Counted from the stretch's first letter, positions 18,583-27,701 are shown. The stretch: 53,386 nucleotides of DNA from an uncultured Acetobacteraceae bacterium (GCA_937873205.1 CALMVO010000066.1:1-53386); one strand, 5' to 3'. Notes: a model not told the origin generated them from the sequence alone. Numbers and translations are program-made.

Positions 18583-18652
18583 GGGATCCAGGGGCCGCTG
18601 CCCCTGGATCCCCTCTCGCGTACGGTCCCGGAGGCGAGCCTCTGGCAAAGTC
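18583..18652 (+). repeat. Two-hairpin repeat, copy 3, with a perfect 13-bp stem
   Basis: Bases 18583-18595 pair exactly with 18600-18612 around a four-base loop (cgct). The second part, ggaggcgagcctctgg, is a degraded second hairpin. It lies between the convergent ferritin-like gene and the S53 protease, so it may terminate both. Confidence 0.85.
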
Positions 18653-18662
18653 CCGCGCCTTC

Positions 18663-20801
18663 CTACCGCGTCACCGCCGCCGCCTCGGCGCCGGCCGACC
18701 AGCCGTTCACCAGGTTGGCGGCATCGAGGGTGCCGATGCCGGTGGCGAAGTCCCAGCCGGTCCCGGTGCCATAGGCCTTGGCATAGCTGCCGCTGCTGGT
18801 CGACAGCACGCCGTTCTTGCCGCTGGGCAGGTAGCAGTTGGTCTTGCCGGTGCAGTTCACGTCCATGTCGCCTTTCGTGACGTCGTGGAACGTGCAGCCG
18901 GCGGCCCCGCCGCTGGTCGAGTTGCACGAGCTGGAGCCGGCACTGCCGTATTCGCTGCGGGCGATGGCGTAGTAGACCGGGTTGGGGTTGCCCTGCCGCG
19001 CGCCCTGCTTCTGGTTCACCAGCGCCTGGATCGCGGCCATGATCGGGGCCGCGAAGCTGGTGCCGCCGGCCCCAGACCAGCCGCTCGGAGCCCCCGTGCA
19101 GGCGGCGCCGCCGTCGGCGGTGTCGGAATCGCAGTAGACGTAGTAGTGGCCCCAGACGCCGTTGGCCGCGAACAGCGACACGTCGGGCAGGTCGCGGACG
19201 CCGTCGGCCGGGTTCCCGACGAGCGACTGCCAGGACGGCTTGACATAGCCGGCGCAGCTGCCGCCCACGATGCCAGTGCTGCCGGCCGAGCCGGTGGCGC
19301 AGCCGCTTGGCCCGCCGCTGCCGCTGGCGGTGGTCAGGTAGTACTCGCGCGCCATCGCGCTGTTGCAGAACCCGGACGTGCCGTAGGTCGTGGAATAGCC
19401 CGCGGCCGCGGCCAGCAGCGAGCTGGCGCAGGAATCGTTCCAGGGGATCTCGGGGATGTAGCTCTTGGCCGAGCCGTAGGTCGTGCCGTTGGTCGCGTTC
19501 CAGTAGGTGGCGGTGGTGCCGGCGGAGGTGTCGCCGAAGTCGGTGCCGCCGACCGCGACGTTATAGGGCGTGGACGCAAAGCCGCTCACGCCGATCCCGT
19601 GCGTGGCCTTGGTCCCGTCCGCATCGCAGCTGGCCGCCCCCTCGTCGCCGGCCGCGACCAGCACCGAGATGCCCATCGCCGCCGCCTGCTTGTAGATGCT
19701 GTCGTAGGCGGCGTTGGCGGTGGCGCCGTTCTCGGCCTCGCACTCGCCGTAGCTGATGCTGACGATCGCCGGCGGGCTGGCGCCGTTCACCAGGTTCTGC
19801 AGCGCGGTGAGGCCGCCGAAGGTGGTGGTGGTGTCGGCGCAGGAGGCGAGCTCGATCGCCGCACTCGGAGCTCCCGCGCTGGCCCATTCGGCGTCCAGCG
19901 TCGCCTCGCTCTCGTTGCCGGCGACCACCCCCGGGTCGCGGCAGCCGCCAGGATGCACCTGGGTGAGGGAGCCGGCATAGCCGGACAGCCCCAGCACGGA
20001 GCGGAACGTGGTCCAGTCCGCAGTCTTGTAGACGTCGGTGTCCTCGATCACCACGATGGTCTGGCCCTGGCCGGAGATCCCGGCCGAGAACAGCGGATTG
20101 AAGTCGTAGATGGTGGCGAGGTCGGCCGGCACCACCGCGTGCAGGGTCGAGCCGTCGCTGGTGTAGGTATAAGCCGGCCGCGGCCGATGGTAGGCGTGCG
20201 GGCGGAAATCGTTCAGCGACACGATGCCGCGCACGATCCCGGCCAGCGCCTCGGGGATCTGCGGGTCGCTCATGTTGGAGACGTGCGGCACGCCGCCCAC
20301 GTCGAGCTGGTGGATTGCGGTGCCGAACGCCTGGCGGACCTGGTCGGCGGTGCCCGAGAAGTCGATCACCATGCGGCTGGCCTGCACGCCGTCCACCGTG
20401 AAGCCCTGCGACCCGAGCCAGCCGGTGACCGCCTGCACGTCGGCCGGCGACGGCCCGAATTGGCTGCCGTACTCCGCCGCGGTCAGCCAATGGTGGTAGT
20501 CGGGCGAGCGTGGGTCGGTTAGCCCGTCGACGTAGCCCTCCAGCGCCGCCTCGCTGGCGGCGGAGCGGTTCAGCAGGATCTCCATGTGGTCGAGCCGCAG
20601 GCCAGGCTCGACTAGGCCGCGATCGTTGGCGGCGTTGGCCTGCGACCGCACGTTGCCGGGCAGCGGGACCATGTGCCCCGCGTCGATCGCTTGGGTGACG
20701 AGCCGGGTTTCCCCGGTGCTGCCTTGGGCAAGCGCGTGTCCGGCCGGCCACGCCAGGGCGAACAACCCGGCCAGCCTGCGTGCATGTCTGGAAGGCGGCA
20801 T
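18663..20801 (-). CDS. Sedolisin-type serine carboxyl peptidase (S53), secreted
   Basis: An acid-active protease of the kumamolisin/sedolisin family. The 712-residue preproprotein has a signal peptide (cleavage near GHALAQG, about residue 26), a Pro-kumamolisin activation domain (about 50-200, PRSPDYHHWLTAAEYGSQFG) and the catalytic domain. The catalytic Glu and Asp lie in NESEATLDAEWA, the oxyanion Asp in VAAGDEGA and the nucleophile in GGTSFAAPI. A C-terminal calcium site is suggested by GTGTGWDFATGIGTLD. It fits an organism living at low pH. Confidence 0.92.
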   Translation of the reverse strand: MPPSRHARRLAGLFALAWPAGHALAQGSTGETRLVTQAIDAGHMVPLPGNVRSQANAANDRGLVEPGLRLDHMEILLNRSAASEAALEGYVDGLTDPRSPDYHHWLTAAEYGSQFGPSPADVQAVTGWLGSQGFTVDGVQASRMVIDFSGTADQVRQAFGTAIHQLDVGGVPHVSNMSDPQIPEALAGIVRGIVSLNDFRPHAYHRPRPAYTYTSDGSTLHAVVPADLATIYDFNPLFSAGISGQGQTIVVIEDTDVYKTADWTTFRSVLGLSGYAGSLTQVHPGGCRDPGVVAGNESEATLDAEWASAGAPSAAIELASCADTTTTFGGLTALQNLVNGASPPAIVSISYGECEAENGATANAAYDSIYKQAAAMGISVLVAAGDEGAASCDADGTKATHGIGVSGFASTPYNVAVGGTDFGDTSAGTTATYWNATNGTTYGSAKSYIPEIPWNDSCASSLLAAAAGYSTTYGTSGFCNSAMAREYYLTTASGSGGPSGCATGSAGSTGIVGGSCAGYVKPSWQSLVGNPADGVRDLPDVSLFAANGVWGHYYVYCDSDTADGGAACTGAPSGWSGAGGTSFAAPIMAAIQALVNQKQGARQGNPNPVYYAIARSEYGSAGSSSCNSTSGGAAGCTFHDVTKGDMDVNCTGKTNCYLPSGKNGVLSTSSGSYAKAYGTGTGWDFATGIGTLDAANLVNGWSAGAEAAAVTR

Positions 20802-21048
20802 CGTCGTCTCCGCGTGCGGGGATGCAGGGCGTCGACGGATCGTGGCGATGCGCCACTGCCCCTCTCCGCGGTTCCGGCAGGGAAGCGCAGGTCACAGGGC
20901 TTTGCAATCAAAGAAGATAGATCGGATCAGCGATTTTCGTTCGTTTCCATAGAGGTGTCACGTCGGCGGAGACGCCTCGCGGGCGGTGAGCTACGCCATC
21001 ATTTCCAGACCTGGAGGGTCCGGGCGACCGGCCGCGACATCCGCACCT
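20802..21048. other. Intergenic region upstream of the S53 protease
   Basis: Contains the presumed promoter region of the protease on the minus strand. An AT-richer patch around 20905-20950 is the most promoter-like part. No gene or repeat seen. Confidence 0.4.
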
Positions 21049-22092
21049 TCAGGATCGGGATCCAAGGGCCGCTGGCCCTTGGCGGGTCCAGGGCAGAGCC
21101 CTGGCCTTCCGCCGCTCCGTGCGGCGCATCGCGGCGACGCGAGCGTCGAACAGGGTCCGCGCCCTCGCGTGCAGCCGCCGGTCGATCCCGGTCAGCCCGT
21201 CCAGCAGCCGGTTCAGTTGCGGCGTCATCACGACCGGCGGCAGCGGCACCAGGTCCGCGCAGTCGCGCACCATCGCATCCAGCACCTGCCGCGGCGGCAC
21301 CGGCTGCATCCGCAGTCCGAGGGCCTCGTTCAGCAGCAGCCGGCTGTCCTCGTAGGCCTCGACGAGCCCGAACGCCGCGAGCCCCTCCAGCGCCGAGACC
21401 GCCTCGGCCAGCACCTGGTCGGGGTCGGCCAGGATCGGGTCGTCCGGCTCCAGCGCGTGCACGGCGCGCGTGCGGGTGAGCTGGCCGGCGATCGCATCGC
21501 GGATACTCGGATGCTCCCGCACGCGTCCGTGTGCGAAGAACTCCTCGATCGTGCTGTCCCGCGCGATCCGCAGCAGGTCGAACATGTCGCGATCGGGATC
21601 GGGCCGGTGCGCCTTCCAGAACGAGAACAGCGAGACCAGCCGGGCCCGGGGTTCGCGCAGCATGGTGATCACGCTGACGTCGCCGGGGATGCAGCGGCAC
21701 CAGGCCAGGTTGAAGTGGCCGGCGAAGAGCTCGTAGTCGGCGAGCTCGTTGATGGTCCAGTCGCCGATCGTCTCGTAGCGTTCCGGACAGATGCTTGCCT
21801 GCGGGAACTGCGAGGACAGCATGTCATGCAGCGTGGTGCCGCCGCACTTCTCGATATGGACGAACACCAGGCGATGCCGATCGAGCGAGGAGCGGCAGGC
21901 GCGGCGATGCCGATCCACGACGAGCCTCCGGTTCCTGAACTCCTCCGACGTCAGCAGCCGCGATTGGAAATCCCTCAGGCTGTCGCCGTCGCTTGGCCGA
22001 TAATGCGCGCGATAGCCGGCGATCTCGCCCGGGGTGGGCACCCTGCCCAGGATCCACATATAGCCGGCGACGATGTCTGTTTCGCTAATCAC
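21049..22092 (-). CDS. Sulfotransferase-like protein
   Basis: The PAPS-binding 5' loop motif [14 protein letters not shown] is clear near residue 80, and [19 protein letters not shown] is the 3' phosphate motif, so transfer of sulfate to a carbohydrate or small acceptor is likely. An N-terminal domain ([30 protein letters not shown]) resembles the segment that often precedes glycan-modifying sulfotransferases. GTG at 22092 is preferred: AGGA lies 7 bases upstream and the domain begins at once; an ATG at 22167 is possible. The last 20 or so residues ([17 protein letters not shown]) come from repeat copy 4. Confidence 0.75.
   Translation of the reverse strand: MISETDIVAGYMWILGRVPTPGEIAGYRAHYRPSDGDSLRDFQSRLLTSEEFRNRRLVVDRHRRACRSSLDRHRLVFVHIEKCGGTTLHDMLSSQFPQASICPERYETIGDWTINELADYELFAGHFNLAWCRCIPGDVSVITMLREPRARLVSLFSFWKAHRPDPDRDMFDLLRIARDSTIEEFFAHGRVREHPSIRDAIAGQLTRTRAVHALEPDDPILADPDQVLAEAVSALEGLAAFGLVEAYEDSRLLLNEALGLRMQPVPPRQVLDAMVRDCADLVPLPPVVMTPQLNRLLDGLTGIDRRLHARARTLFDARVAAMRRTERRKARALPWTRQGPAALGSRS
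21058..21108 (-). repeat. Two-hairpin repeat, copy 4, inside the sulfotransferase 3' end
   Basis: Hairpin one is ccaagggccgctggcccttgg (21062-21082) and hairpin two is ccagggc-aga-gccctgg (21088-21104), joined by cgggt. It is translated as the C-terminal tail of the sulfotransferase. Confidence 0.85.
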
Positions 22093-22214
22093 GAGCCAAT
22101 CCTGATGCGACGACGCGGTTTGAATGCCCCCTGCTACCCGCTCCACTGTTACCCTTTGATGACACAAGCCTGCTCACATCCCCGCGACCAGCTCAGGCGC
22201 CGCAGAATCCGCCC

Positions 22215-22745
22215 GTGCTGAACCCGGCGTCGCCGCTCGGCCGCCTGTTGCGCGCGCCGATGCGTCCCGGCCGGCTCGACGGGATCGGCCTCCGTCCGGC
22301 GCGGCGGGCGCCGATGCAGGCGGTGGACGAGGCCCGGCTCGACGTCGCCGACGGCCTGGTCGGCGACCGCTACGCCGGCCGCGATGGCCAGCGCCAGGTG
22401 ACGCTGATCCAGGCGGAGCACCTGCCGGCGATCGCCGCCTGCCTAGGGTTGGACCGGCTCGAGCCGGTGGCGCTGCGGCGCAACCTGGTGGTCTCCGGCC
22501 TCAACCTGCTCGCCCTCGCCGGCGGCCGGCTGCGGATCGGCGACGCGCTGCTCGAGGTCACCGGCCTTTGTCATCCGTGCTCGCGTATGGAGGAGACGCT
22601 GGGGCCCGGCGGCTACAACGCGGTGCGCGGCCATGGTGGGCTGACCGCGCGGGTGCTGCGGTCGGGCGGCATCCGGCTTGGCGACGCGGTCCGGCGCGCG
22701 GACGACGACACGGATGGCGACGCGGCCGCGGGCGGACCGTGTTAG
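22215..22745 (+). CDS. MOSC domain-containing protein
   Basis: A 176-residue protein with a MOSC domain, a sulfur-carrier fold related to the C-terminus of molybdenum cofactor sulfurase. The conserved Cys is in [13 protein letters not shown], the glycine-rich pocket in [19 protein letters not shown] and the [13 protein letters not shown] motif follows. A GTG start at 22215 gives the full fold. The physiological substrate is unknown; related proteins act in N-hydroxylated compound reduction. The gspH-like gene begins 10 bases after its stop. Confidence 0.82.
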   Translation: MLNPASPLGRLLRAPMRPGRLDGIGLRPARRAPMQAVDEARLDVADGLVGDRYAGRDGQRQVTLIQAEHLPAIAACLGLDRLEPVALRRNLVVSGLNLLALAGGRLRIGDALLEVTGLCHPCSRMEETLGPGGYNAVRGHGGLTARVLRSGGIRLGDAVRRADDDTDGDAAAGGPC

Positions 22746-22755
22746 AAGGGCGGTC

Positions 22756-23190
22756 GTGCGGGCGTTGTCACCTCGCCGCGGCGACCGCGGCTTCACCCTG
22801 ATCGAGATGATCGTCGTGCTGGTGGTGCTGGCGCTGGTCAGCGGCATCGTGCTGGCGCGCGGCCCGCTGCGTTCGCCGGCGCTCGATCTGCGCGCCTGCG
22901 CCCGCGGCATGGCGGCGAGCCTTCGCCTGGCCCGCGCCGACGCCATCGCCGCCGACCACGACCGGACCTTCAGCATCGATGCGGCGGCGCGAGATTACGG
23001 GCTGCGCGATGGTCCCCGGCACGCGCTGCCGGCCGGGGTCGACATCGAGGGGCGGACCACCCCGATCCTGTTCCACCCCGACGGCAGCGCATCGGGCGGC
23101 GCGGTGACGCTGGCCGACGGAGACCGCCGCATCGCGGTGCGCGTCGACTGGCTGACTGGGCAGGTGGCGGTGGTCAGCCCAGCTTCGTGA
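22756..23190 (+). CDS. gspH: GspH-like type II secretion pseudopilin
   Basis: The prepilin peptidase site RRGDRG-FTLIEMIVVLVVLAL follows a short basic leader, so cleavage after Gly and methylation of Phe is expected. The hydrophobic helix is followed by a GspH-type domain (about 35-140). The 144-residue size fits a minor pseudopilin. The GTG at 22756 is chosen because it gives the short leader typical of the family; an upstream ATG at 22678 overlaps the MOSC gene. No other secretion gene is nearby, so it is an orphan here. Confidence 0.8.
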   Translation: MRALSPRRGDRGFTLIEMIVVLVVLALVSGIVLARGPLRSPALDLRACARGMAASLRLARADAIAADHDRTFSIDAAARDYGLRDGPRHALPAGVDIEGRTTPILFHPDGSASGGAVTLADGDRRIAVRVDWLTGQVAVVSPAS

Positions 23191-23491
23191 GGGCGTCCAA
23201 TTTGGTCAGCCCGTGCTGGCTGGTGAACGACAGCCGGTCTGCCCCATCGGCGGTCTGCAGCACGCCGCCGATCTGGTGGTCGCCGGTATCGTAGGTGTCG
23301 ATGCTACCCGGGCTCTCGACCAGCAGACGCCGGCAATCCGGGAACGTGGCATAGCGCATGCCGTCCTGCGCGCCGGTGGCGGTCGGTTCGCCCAGCTCCT
23401 GCGGCCACCACGCCTCGCCGCGGGAGATCGGCTGCATCTCCTCCAGCGGCTTCATGGGCTGCATCGGCTTCATCGGTTCCATCGGTTCCAC
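23174..23491 (-). CDS. Conserved hypothetical protein with Met-Pro repeats
   Basis: A 105-residue protein beginning MEPMEPMKPMQPMKPL, a run of Met-Pro pairs, followed by a globular-looking part (EAWWPQELGEPTATGAQDG, MRYATFPDCRRLLVE, YDTGDHQIGGV, LSFTSQHGL). I recall similar short proteins in other alphaproteobacteria with the same Met-Pro head and WWP-ELG core, but no function. It overlaps the 3' end of the gspH-like gene by 17 bases. The Met-Pro repeats invite metal or hydrophobic contact, which is speculation. Confidence 0.7.
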   Translation of the reverse strand: MEPMEPMKPMQPMKPLEEMQPISRGEAWWPQELGEPTATGAQDGMRYATFPDCRRLLVESPGSIDTYDTGDHQIGGVLQTADGADRLSFTSQHGLTKLDALTKLG

Positions 23492-23519
23492 GCTCGTCTC
23501 CTGATCTCCGGCGGCGTTG

Positions 23520-25403
23520 CTACGCCTGCTCGGCGCCGCGGTTCAGGTAGCGCCGCCAGAAGCCGTCCGAGGTCAGCTCCGGCGCCGCCGCCCGCCACCG
23601 CGACCCGGTCGCGCCGCCATGCCGCAGCAGCCGCACCAGCAGCGGCAGGCCGCGCCGGAAGATCTCCCGGAAGGTGCCGCGGTCGCGGCGATAGGCCGAC
23701 ATCTGCGGCTCCCACCAGTTGTCGAGCACGACGTGGTCGGCATGGCGCATCCCGATCCAGGAGAACTCGCCGGCGCCGATCAGCCGTGGCTTGGCTTCCG
23801 GCGCGGGCGCCAGCATGTTGCGCAACAGCACGAAGCCGAACCAGGTGGCGAAGGCCAGGCGGCGACGCGGCATGCGTGCGACCACCTGCGGCACCAGCAC
23901 CTGCCGGCGGTCGACCTGCTCCGGGCCGTAGCGCTCGCGCAGCGCGATGACGGAGGCGTGCAGCGTGCGGGGATCGCGATGCAGGATGCCGGGGCCGGCC
24001 AGGAAGTCCTCGATGCCGCGCAGGATCAGCACGGCACCGTAATAGCGGTAGGTCAGCAGGTGCAGCGCCCAGCTGCGGCCGGCGCGCCGGAACGCCGCCG
24101 CCGGGCTGAACGCCCCGTGCAGCGCCGCCAGCACCAGCAGGTTGCGGGTCTCGTAATAGAGTTGCCAGCCGCCGAGCTTCAGGTAGAACGGCTCATGCCA
24201 GACCGCCGCTCCCGGCAGCGAGACGGTGTGGATGCCGGCGCGATACAGCCGCATGCCATACTCGGCGTCGTCGCCGCGGATGAAGCAGGGCAGCGGCAGC
24301 CCGACCCGGCGCACGACGTCGAGCGGTACCGCGAAGCACCACCAGCCATTGAAGTGTACCGACTGCGGCTGCGCCAGCCGATCCAGCCCCTCGGTGCCGG
24401 CGATGTCGACATCGTGCAGTATCGGACGGGGAAACCAATCGAACGGGTCCAGCACGGCGCCCGCCTCGTAGAGCCGGGTCGGCTGCACCTGGTCGAGCAT
24501 GTGTCCGCCGACCGCCACGTTCGCATGCGCCAGCGACAGGAACGCGGCCAGCCGCAGGATGGTGTCGGGCTCGAGCTTGATGTCGTCGTCGAGGAAGGCG
24601 CAGTGCGTGAGGGCGGGATCGTCGAGGGTCGCCAGCAGGCCGCGAGTGAAGCCGCCGGCGCCGCCGAAATTGTCCTGCTCGACGACCGTGAGGCGCGCGC
24701 CGAGCCGGGCGGCGGCCGGCGCCAGCAGCGGGTGCGACGCCAGGCCCGGCCGGCCCTGGTTGACCACGACGATGCGCGCCGCCGCCGCCGGCGCCACCGG
24801 GTCGGCCGCCAGCGCCTGCAGCACGGCGGCGAGCGAGGCCTCGCGGTTGAAGGTGCAGAACACGATGCCGAGCGAGACCGGGGACCCGGTCGAGGCGGTG
24901 TTCCAAGACGCCTGCAGGAAGCGCGCGCCGTCCGCCTGCGCCGTCACCTCAAAGTACAGCATCCCGTACTCGCGGAAGTTGAGGCTGCCGTCGTCGATCT
25001 CGAAGTGCCCCGTCTGCCCGCAGCCACCGTCCGCCTCGTGCCCCATCTCCCGCTCGGCGAGCAGCCGGTCGACGCCGATGCTCCGCCGCCGCAGCCGGAC
25101 GATGCAGGGCCCACTCACCGACACCGACAGCACCAGCGTGCCCAGCCGCGTGTTGAGGCGCCAGTGCGGCTCGAAGAAGCCGCCGAAATAGCTGTCGAAG
25201 GACAGCGTCGTGCCGGCGCCGAGTGCCACGCTGCCGTCCGCCCGCAGGATGGCGCTGAACGGTCCGCTGCCGTCCCGCTCCTGCCGCCCCGCCCGCCAGT
25301 AGAGCGGCCGCAGCTCGGTCGCCCGGTCGACCAGCACGCGCTGGAGGGTCAGGCCCACCGTCGCGACGGGATCGGGATCGGCCAGAAGCACGCGTTGATC
25401 CAT
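23520..25403 (-). CDS. Galactofuranosyltransferase-like glycosyltransferase (GlfT2 type)
   Basis: A 627-residue GT-A enzyme expected to add Galf from UDP-Galf to a glycan at the cytoplasmic face. The layout follows GlfT2: an N-terminal beta domain (FDSYFGGFFEPHWRLNT), a GT2 catalytic domain beginning VFCTFNREASL, the metal-binding FLDDDIKLEPD (about 268-278), the acceptor region FIRGDDAEYGMRLY and the catalytic His in VWHEPFY (about 400). A C-terminal helical region follows. The nearby UDP-galactopyranose mutase supports the assignment. It is divergent from the HExxH gene with a gap of under 40 bases. Confidence 0.85.
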   Translation of the reverse strand: MDQRVLLADPDPVATVGLTLQRVLVDRATELRPLYWRAGRQERDGSGPFSAILRADGSVALGAGTTLSFDSYFGGFFEPHWRLNTRLGTLVLSVSVSGPCIVRLRRRSIGVDRLLAEREMGHEADGGCGQTGHFEIDDGSLNFREYGMLYFEVTAQADGARFLQASWNTASTGSPVSLGIVFCTFNREASLAAVLQALAADPVAPAAAARIVVVNQGRPGLASHPLLAPAAARLGARLTVVEQDNFGGAGGFTRGLLATLDDPALTHCAFLDDDIKLEPDTILRLAAFLSLAHANVAVGGHMLDQVQPTRLYEAGAVLDPFDWFPRPILHDVDIAGTEGLDRLAQPQSVHFNGWWCFAVPLDVVRRVGLPLPCFIRGDDAEYGMRLYRAGIHTVSLPGAAVWHEPFYLKLGGWQLYYETRNLLVLAALHGAFSPAAAFRRAGRSWALHLLTYRYYGAVLILRGIEDFLAGPGILHRDPRTLHASVIALRERYGPEQVDRRQVLVPQVVARMPRRRLAFATWFGFVLLRNMLAPAPEAKPRLIGAGEFSWIGMRHADHVVLDNWWEPQMSAYRRDRGTFREIFRRGLPLLVRLLRHGGATGSRWRAAAPELTSDGFWRRYLNRGAEQA

Positions 25404-25438
25404 CCAGGCTCCATCGCCGATTGAGACGGCCCTTCATT

Positions 25439-26341
25439 ATGAAACAGTCCGCCGGCCGGCCGCCATCATCTTTCAGTCAACGCAACGGCGAGGGTCAGGG
25501 CCCGGCGGCGCTGGCGGCGGCCGTGCTGCTGGCGGCGCTGGCCCTGGCGTCGGTGGCCTGGCTGTGCCGGCCCGGCCCCGTCATCCCCCTCGCCTCGGAA
25601 CGCGAGATCCTGTCCGAGCGGCCTGCGGCACTGCTGCTGCGGCGCTGGGACCGCGATCCCGCCGTGGTGGTGCTGGATTTTCCTGATCTGGCCGGGCAGG
25701 GCGCCATGCTCGATCGCGTCGCCGCCCTGGTCGAGAAGCACGGCGAGCCGCACGACCGCGTGCTGGACGATGCCGAGCTGGCCCGGGCCATCGCCGCCTC
25801 CGGCGCCACCCCGGCCACCTACTATGACGGCCACGACTACGCCGCTGCCGACCTGCGGCGCTTCTTCGCCCTCGCCGACCGCGACGGCGTGCGGCTGAAC
25901 CCCGACGAGGAGCGCCTGCGCGCCCTGGTGCGGGCGCTCGGCTGGTCCGGCGGCACGCGGGGCGCCCTGATCTCGCTGCCCGCCGCCGCCGGCCCGGTCA
26001 CGCCTGGGATGCGCGCCGCGATCCTGCATCACGAGCTGTCGCACGGCGCCCTCTTCACGATCGATTCCTATGCGGACTGGTCGCGCCGGTTCTGGCGGCA
26101 GCGTCTCACCGCCCCCGAGCGCGCCCGGTTCCGCGACTGGCTGGCGGCCGAGGGTTACGATCCGGCGCTGGAGCCGCTGATGCTGAACGAGGCGCAGGCC
26201 TACTTGGTCTGGACGCCGGATCCCGCCTTCTTTCGGCCGGGGCTCGTCGGGCTGACGCCGGCCCGCGCCCGGACGTTGCGCGCCGCCTTCCTGGACGGGT
26301 TGCCGGCTGCCGCCCGCGTCGAGGACCCGGCGCCGTCCTGA
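25439..26341 (+). CDS. Unknown membrane-anchored protein with an HExxH motif
   Basis: A 300-residue protein with one N-terminal membrane helix (about residues 20-42) and a large domain facing out. A zinc-protease-like motif HELSH lies at residues 198-202 (ILHHELSHGALF), and NEAQAYL at 250-256 could supply a third ligand, Glu251, as in gluzincin-type peptidases. No family is recognised beyond that. The ATG at 25439 is preferred to a TTG at 25421. It sits between the GlfT2-like gene and glf, so a role in envelope glycan processing is possible but not shown. An end hairpin with a T-run follows. Confidence 0.7.
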   Translation: MKQSAGRPPSSFSQRNGEGQGPAALAAAVLLAALALASVAWLCRPGPVIPLASEREILSERPAALLLRRWDRDPAVVVLDFPDLAGQGAMLDRVAALVEKHGEPHDRVLDDAELARAIAASGATPATYYDGHDYAAADLRRFFALADRDGVRLNPDEERLRALVRALGWSGGTRGALISLPAAAGPVTPGMRAAILHHELSHGALFTIDSYADWSRRFWRQRLTAPERARFRDWLAAEGYDPALEPLMLNEAQAYLVWTPDPAFFRPGLVGLTPARARTLRAAFLDGLPAAARVEDPAPS

Positions 26342-26352
26342 ACCGAGTGCGC

Positions 26353-26413
26353 GAAGGCCAGGGGTTTTGTCCATGGACCCCACCAGAGGCGGAGCCTCTG
26401 GACACCATTTTTT
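26353..26413 (+). repeat. Two-hairpin repeat, copy 5, terminator-like
   Basis: The first hairpin is degraded (ccaggggttttgtccatgg) but the second, ccagaggc-gga-gcctctgg (26383-26401), is intact and followed by acaccatttttt. The T-run makes this the copy most like a rho-independent terminator, for the HExxH gene on the plus strand. It lies just before the convergent glf stop. Confidence 0.82.
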
Positions 26414-26425
26414 AGAAGGATTGAG

Positions 26426-27556
26426 TTATGCCGCGCCAACCCTGGACAGGGTCTTCTCGAACAGCGCCAGCGCCCGCGCGCAGGCCTGGTCCATGTTGTA
26501 GTAGGCGTAGTCGCCAAGGCGGCCGGCGAACCAGACGCGCCCCTCGAGCGCGCGCGCCGCGTCCAGGTACGGCTCGAGCAACGCCCGGCTGGCCTGCGTC
26601 GGGACCGGATAATAGGGCTCGTTGCGCCCGGACTCGTAGGCCTCGGGATACTCCTCGATGAGCAGCGTCCGGCCGCAGGCCTGTCCGGTCAGCCGCTTCA
26701 TCTCGGTGATGCGGGTGAAGTCGTAGTCGTTGGGGTAGTTGACGGTGCCGACCGGCTGCGCGAACGCCACCTCCTCGACGCGGTGGACGAAGCGGAGGCT
26801 GCGATACGGCAGCGCACCGTGGCGGTAGTCGAAATACTCGTCGATCGGGCCGGTGAAGATCACCCGGGCATCCGGATGGCGCCGCCGCGCGTCGTCGAAC
26901 TCGGTGCCGAGCGCCAGCTCGATGTTCGGGTGCGACAGCATGCGCTCGAACAGGGCGGCGTAGCCGGCGCGCGGCATCGCCTGGTAGACGTCCTGGAAGT
27001 AGCGCGGATCGCGGCTGGCATGGAACGGCACCCGTGCCGTCACCGACGGGTCGAGCTCGTCCGGATCCAGCGACCACTGCTTGCGCGTATAGCTCTCGAA
27101 CACGTTCCGGTAGACGTAGTCGGCCAGGAACCGAATCTCGTCGTCGCCGCTCTCCCGCATTTTCAGGATCGGGATCTTCCTGCCGTAGCCGTATTCGCCA
27201 ATCACCCGCCGCGACAGGTTCTCGGCCATGAAGGCCGGGAACAGGGCCGCAATCGACTCCAGGTTGAACGGCACCGGCACCGGCCGGCCCTCGACGACGG
27301 CCAGCACCTCGTGGTGGTAGGGCCGCCAGTCGGTGAAGCGCGAGAGGTAGTCCCACACCTTCCTGCTGTTGGTGTGGAAGATGTGCGGCCCGTAACGATG
27401 GTGGACGATGCCGTTGTCGTCGGCGCCGTCGAACGCGTTGCCGGCCAGATGGTCGCGGCGGTCCACCACCAGAACCCGCTGGCCAAGCTCCGCCGCGATC
27501 CGCTCGGCGAGCGTGGCGCCCGTGAAGCCAGCACCGGCGACGATCCAATCCGTCAT
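26426..27556 (-). CDS. glf: UDP-galactopyranose mutase
   Basis: An FAD enzyme interconverting UDP-galactopyranose and UDP-galactofuranose. The dinucleotide-binding motif VAGAGFTGATLAERIA begins at residue 5. RYGPHIFHTNSRKVWDYL, FESYTRKQWSLDPDEL and ARVPFHASRDPRYFQDVYQ are classic UGM motifs, and NYPNDYDFTRITEMK is near the flavin. The 376-residue size is normal. The ATG at 27556 is preferred over longer reading into the promoter. It provides Galf for the neighbouring GlfT2-like enzyme. Confidence 0.96.
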   Translation of the reverse strand: MTDWIVAGAGFTGATLAERIAAELGQRVLVVDRRDHLAGNAFDGADDNGIVHHRYGPHIFHTNSRKVWDYLSRFTDWRPYHHEVLAVVEGRPVPVPFNLESIAALFPAFMAENLSRRVIGEYGYGRKIPILKMRESGDDEIRFLADYVYRNVFESYTRKQWSLDPDELDPSVTARVPFHASRDPRYFQDVYQAMPRAGYAALFERMLSHPNIELALGTEFDDARRRHPDARVIFTGPIDEYFDYRHGALPYRSLRFVHRVEEVAFAQPVGTVNYPNDYDFTRITEMKRLTGQACGRTLLIEEYPEAYESGRNEPYYPVPTQASRALLEPYLDAARALEGRVWFAGRLGDYAYYNMDQACARALALFEKTLSRVGAA

Positions 27557-27701
27557 CGCCCCCTCGCGCTCCCGGTCGCCCGACCGTCCCATCTTTGCCG
27601 CGATGTCACAAGCGGCCGCGCCCGGTTGCGTTCGATGCCAAAACAGGCTGCTCCCCTCCTGGAACCAGGTAAAATGCGCGTGTGCTGACAAGGACCACCG
27701 G

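Noticed and set aside
23517-25424. A 635-aa plus-strand open frame over the GlfT2-like gene
   Set aside because: Composition is typical of antisense reading (Arg, Gln, Asp, His) and all motifs are on the minus strand.
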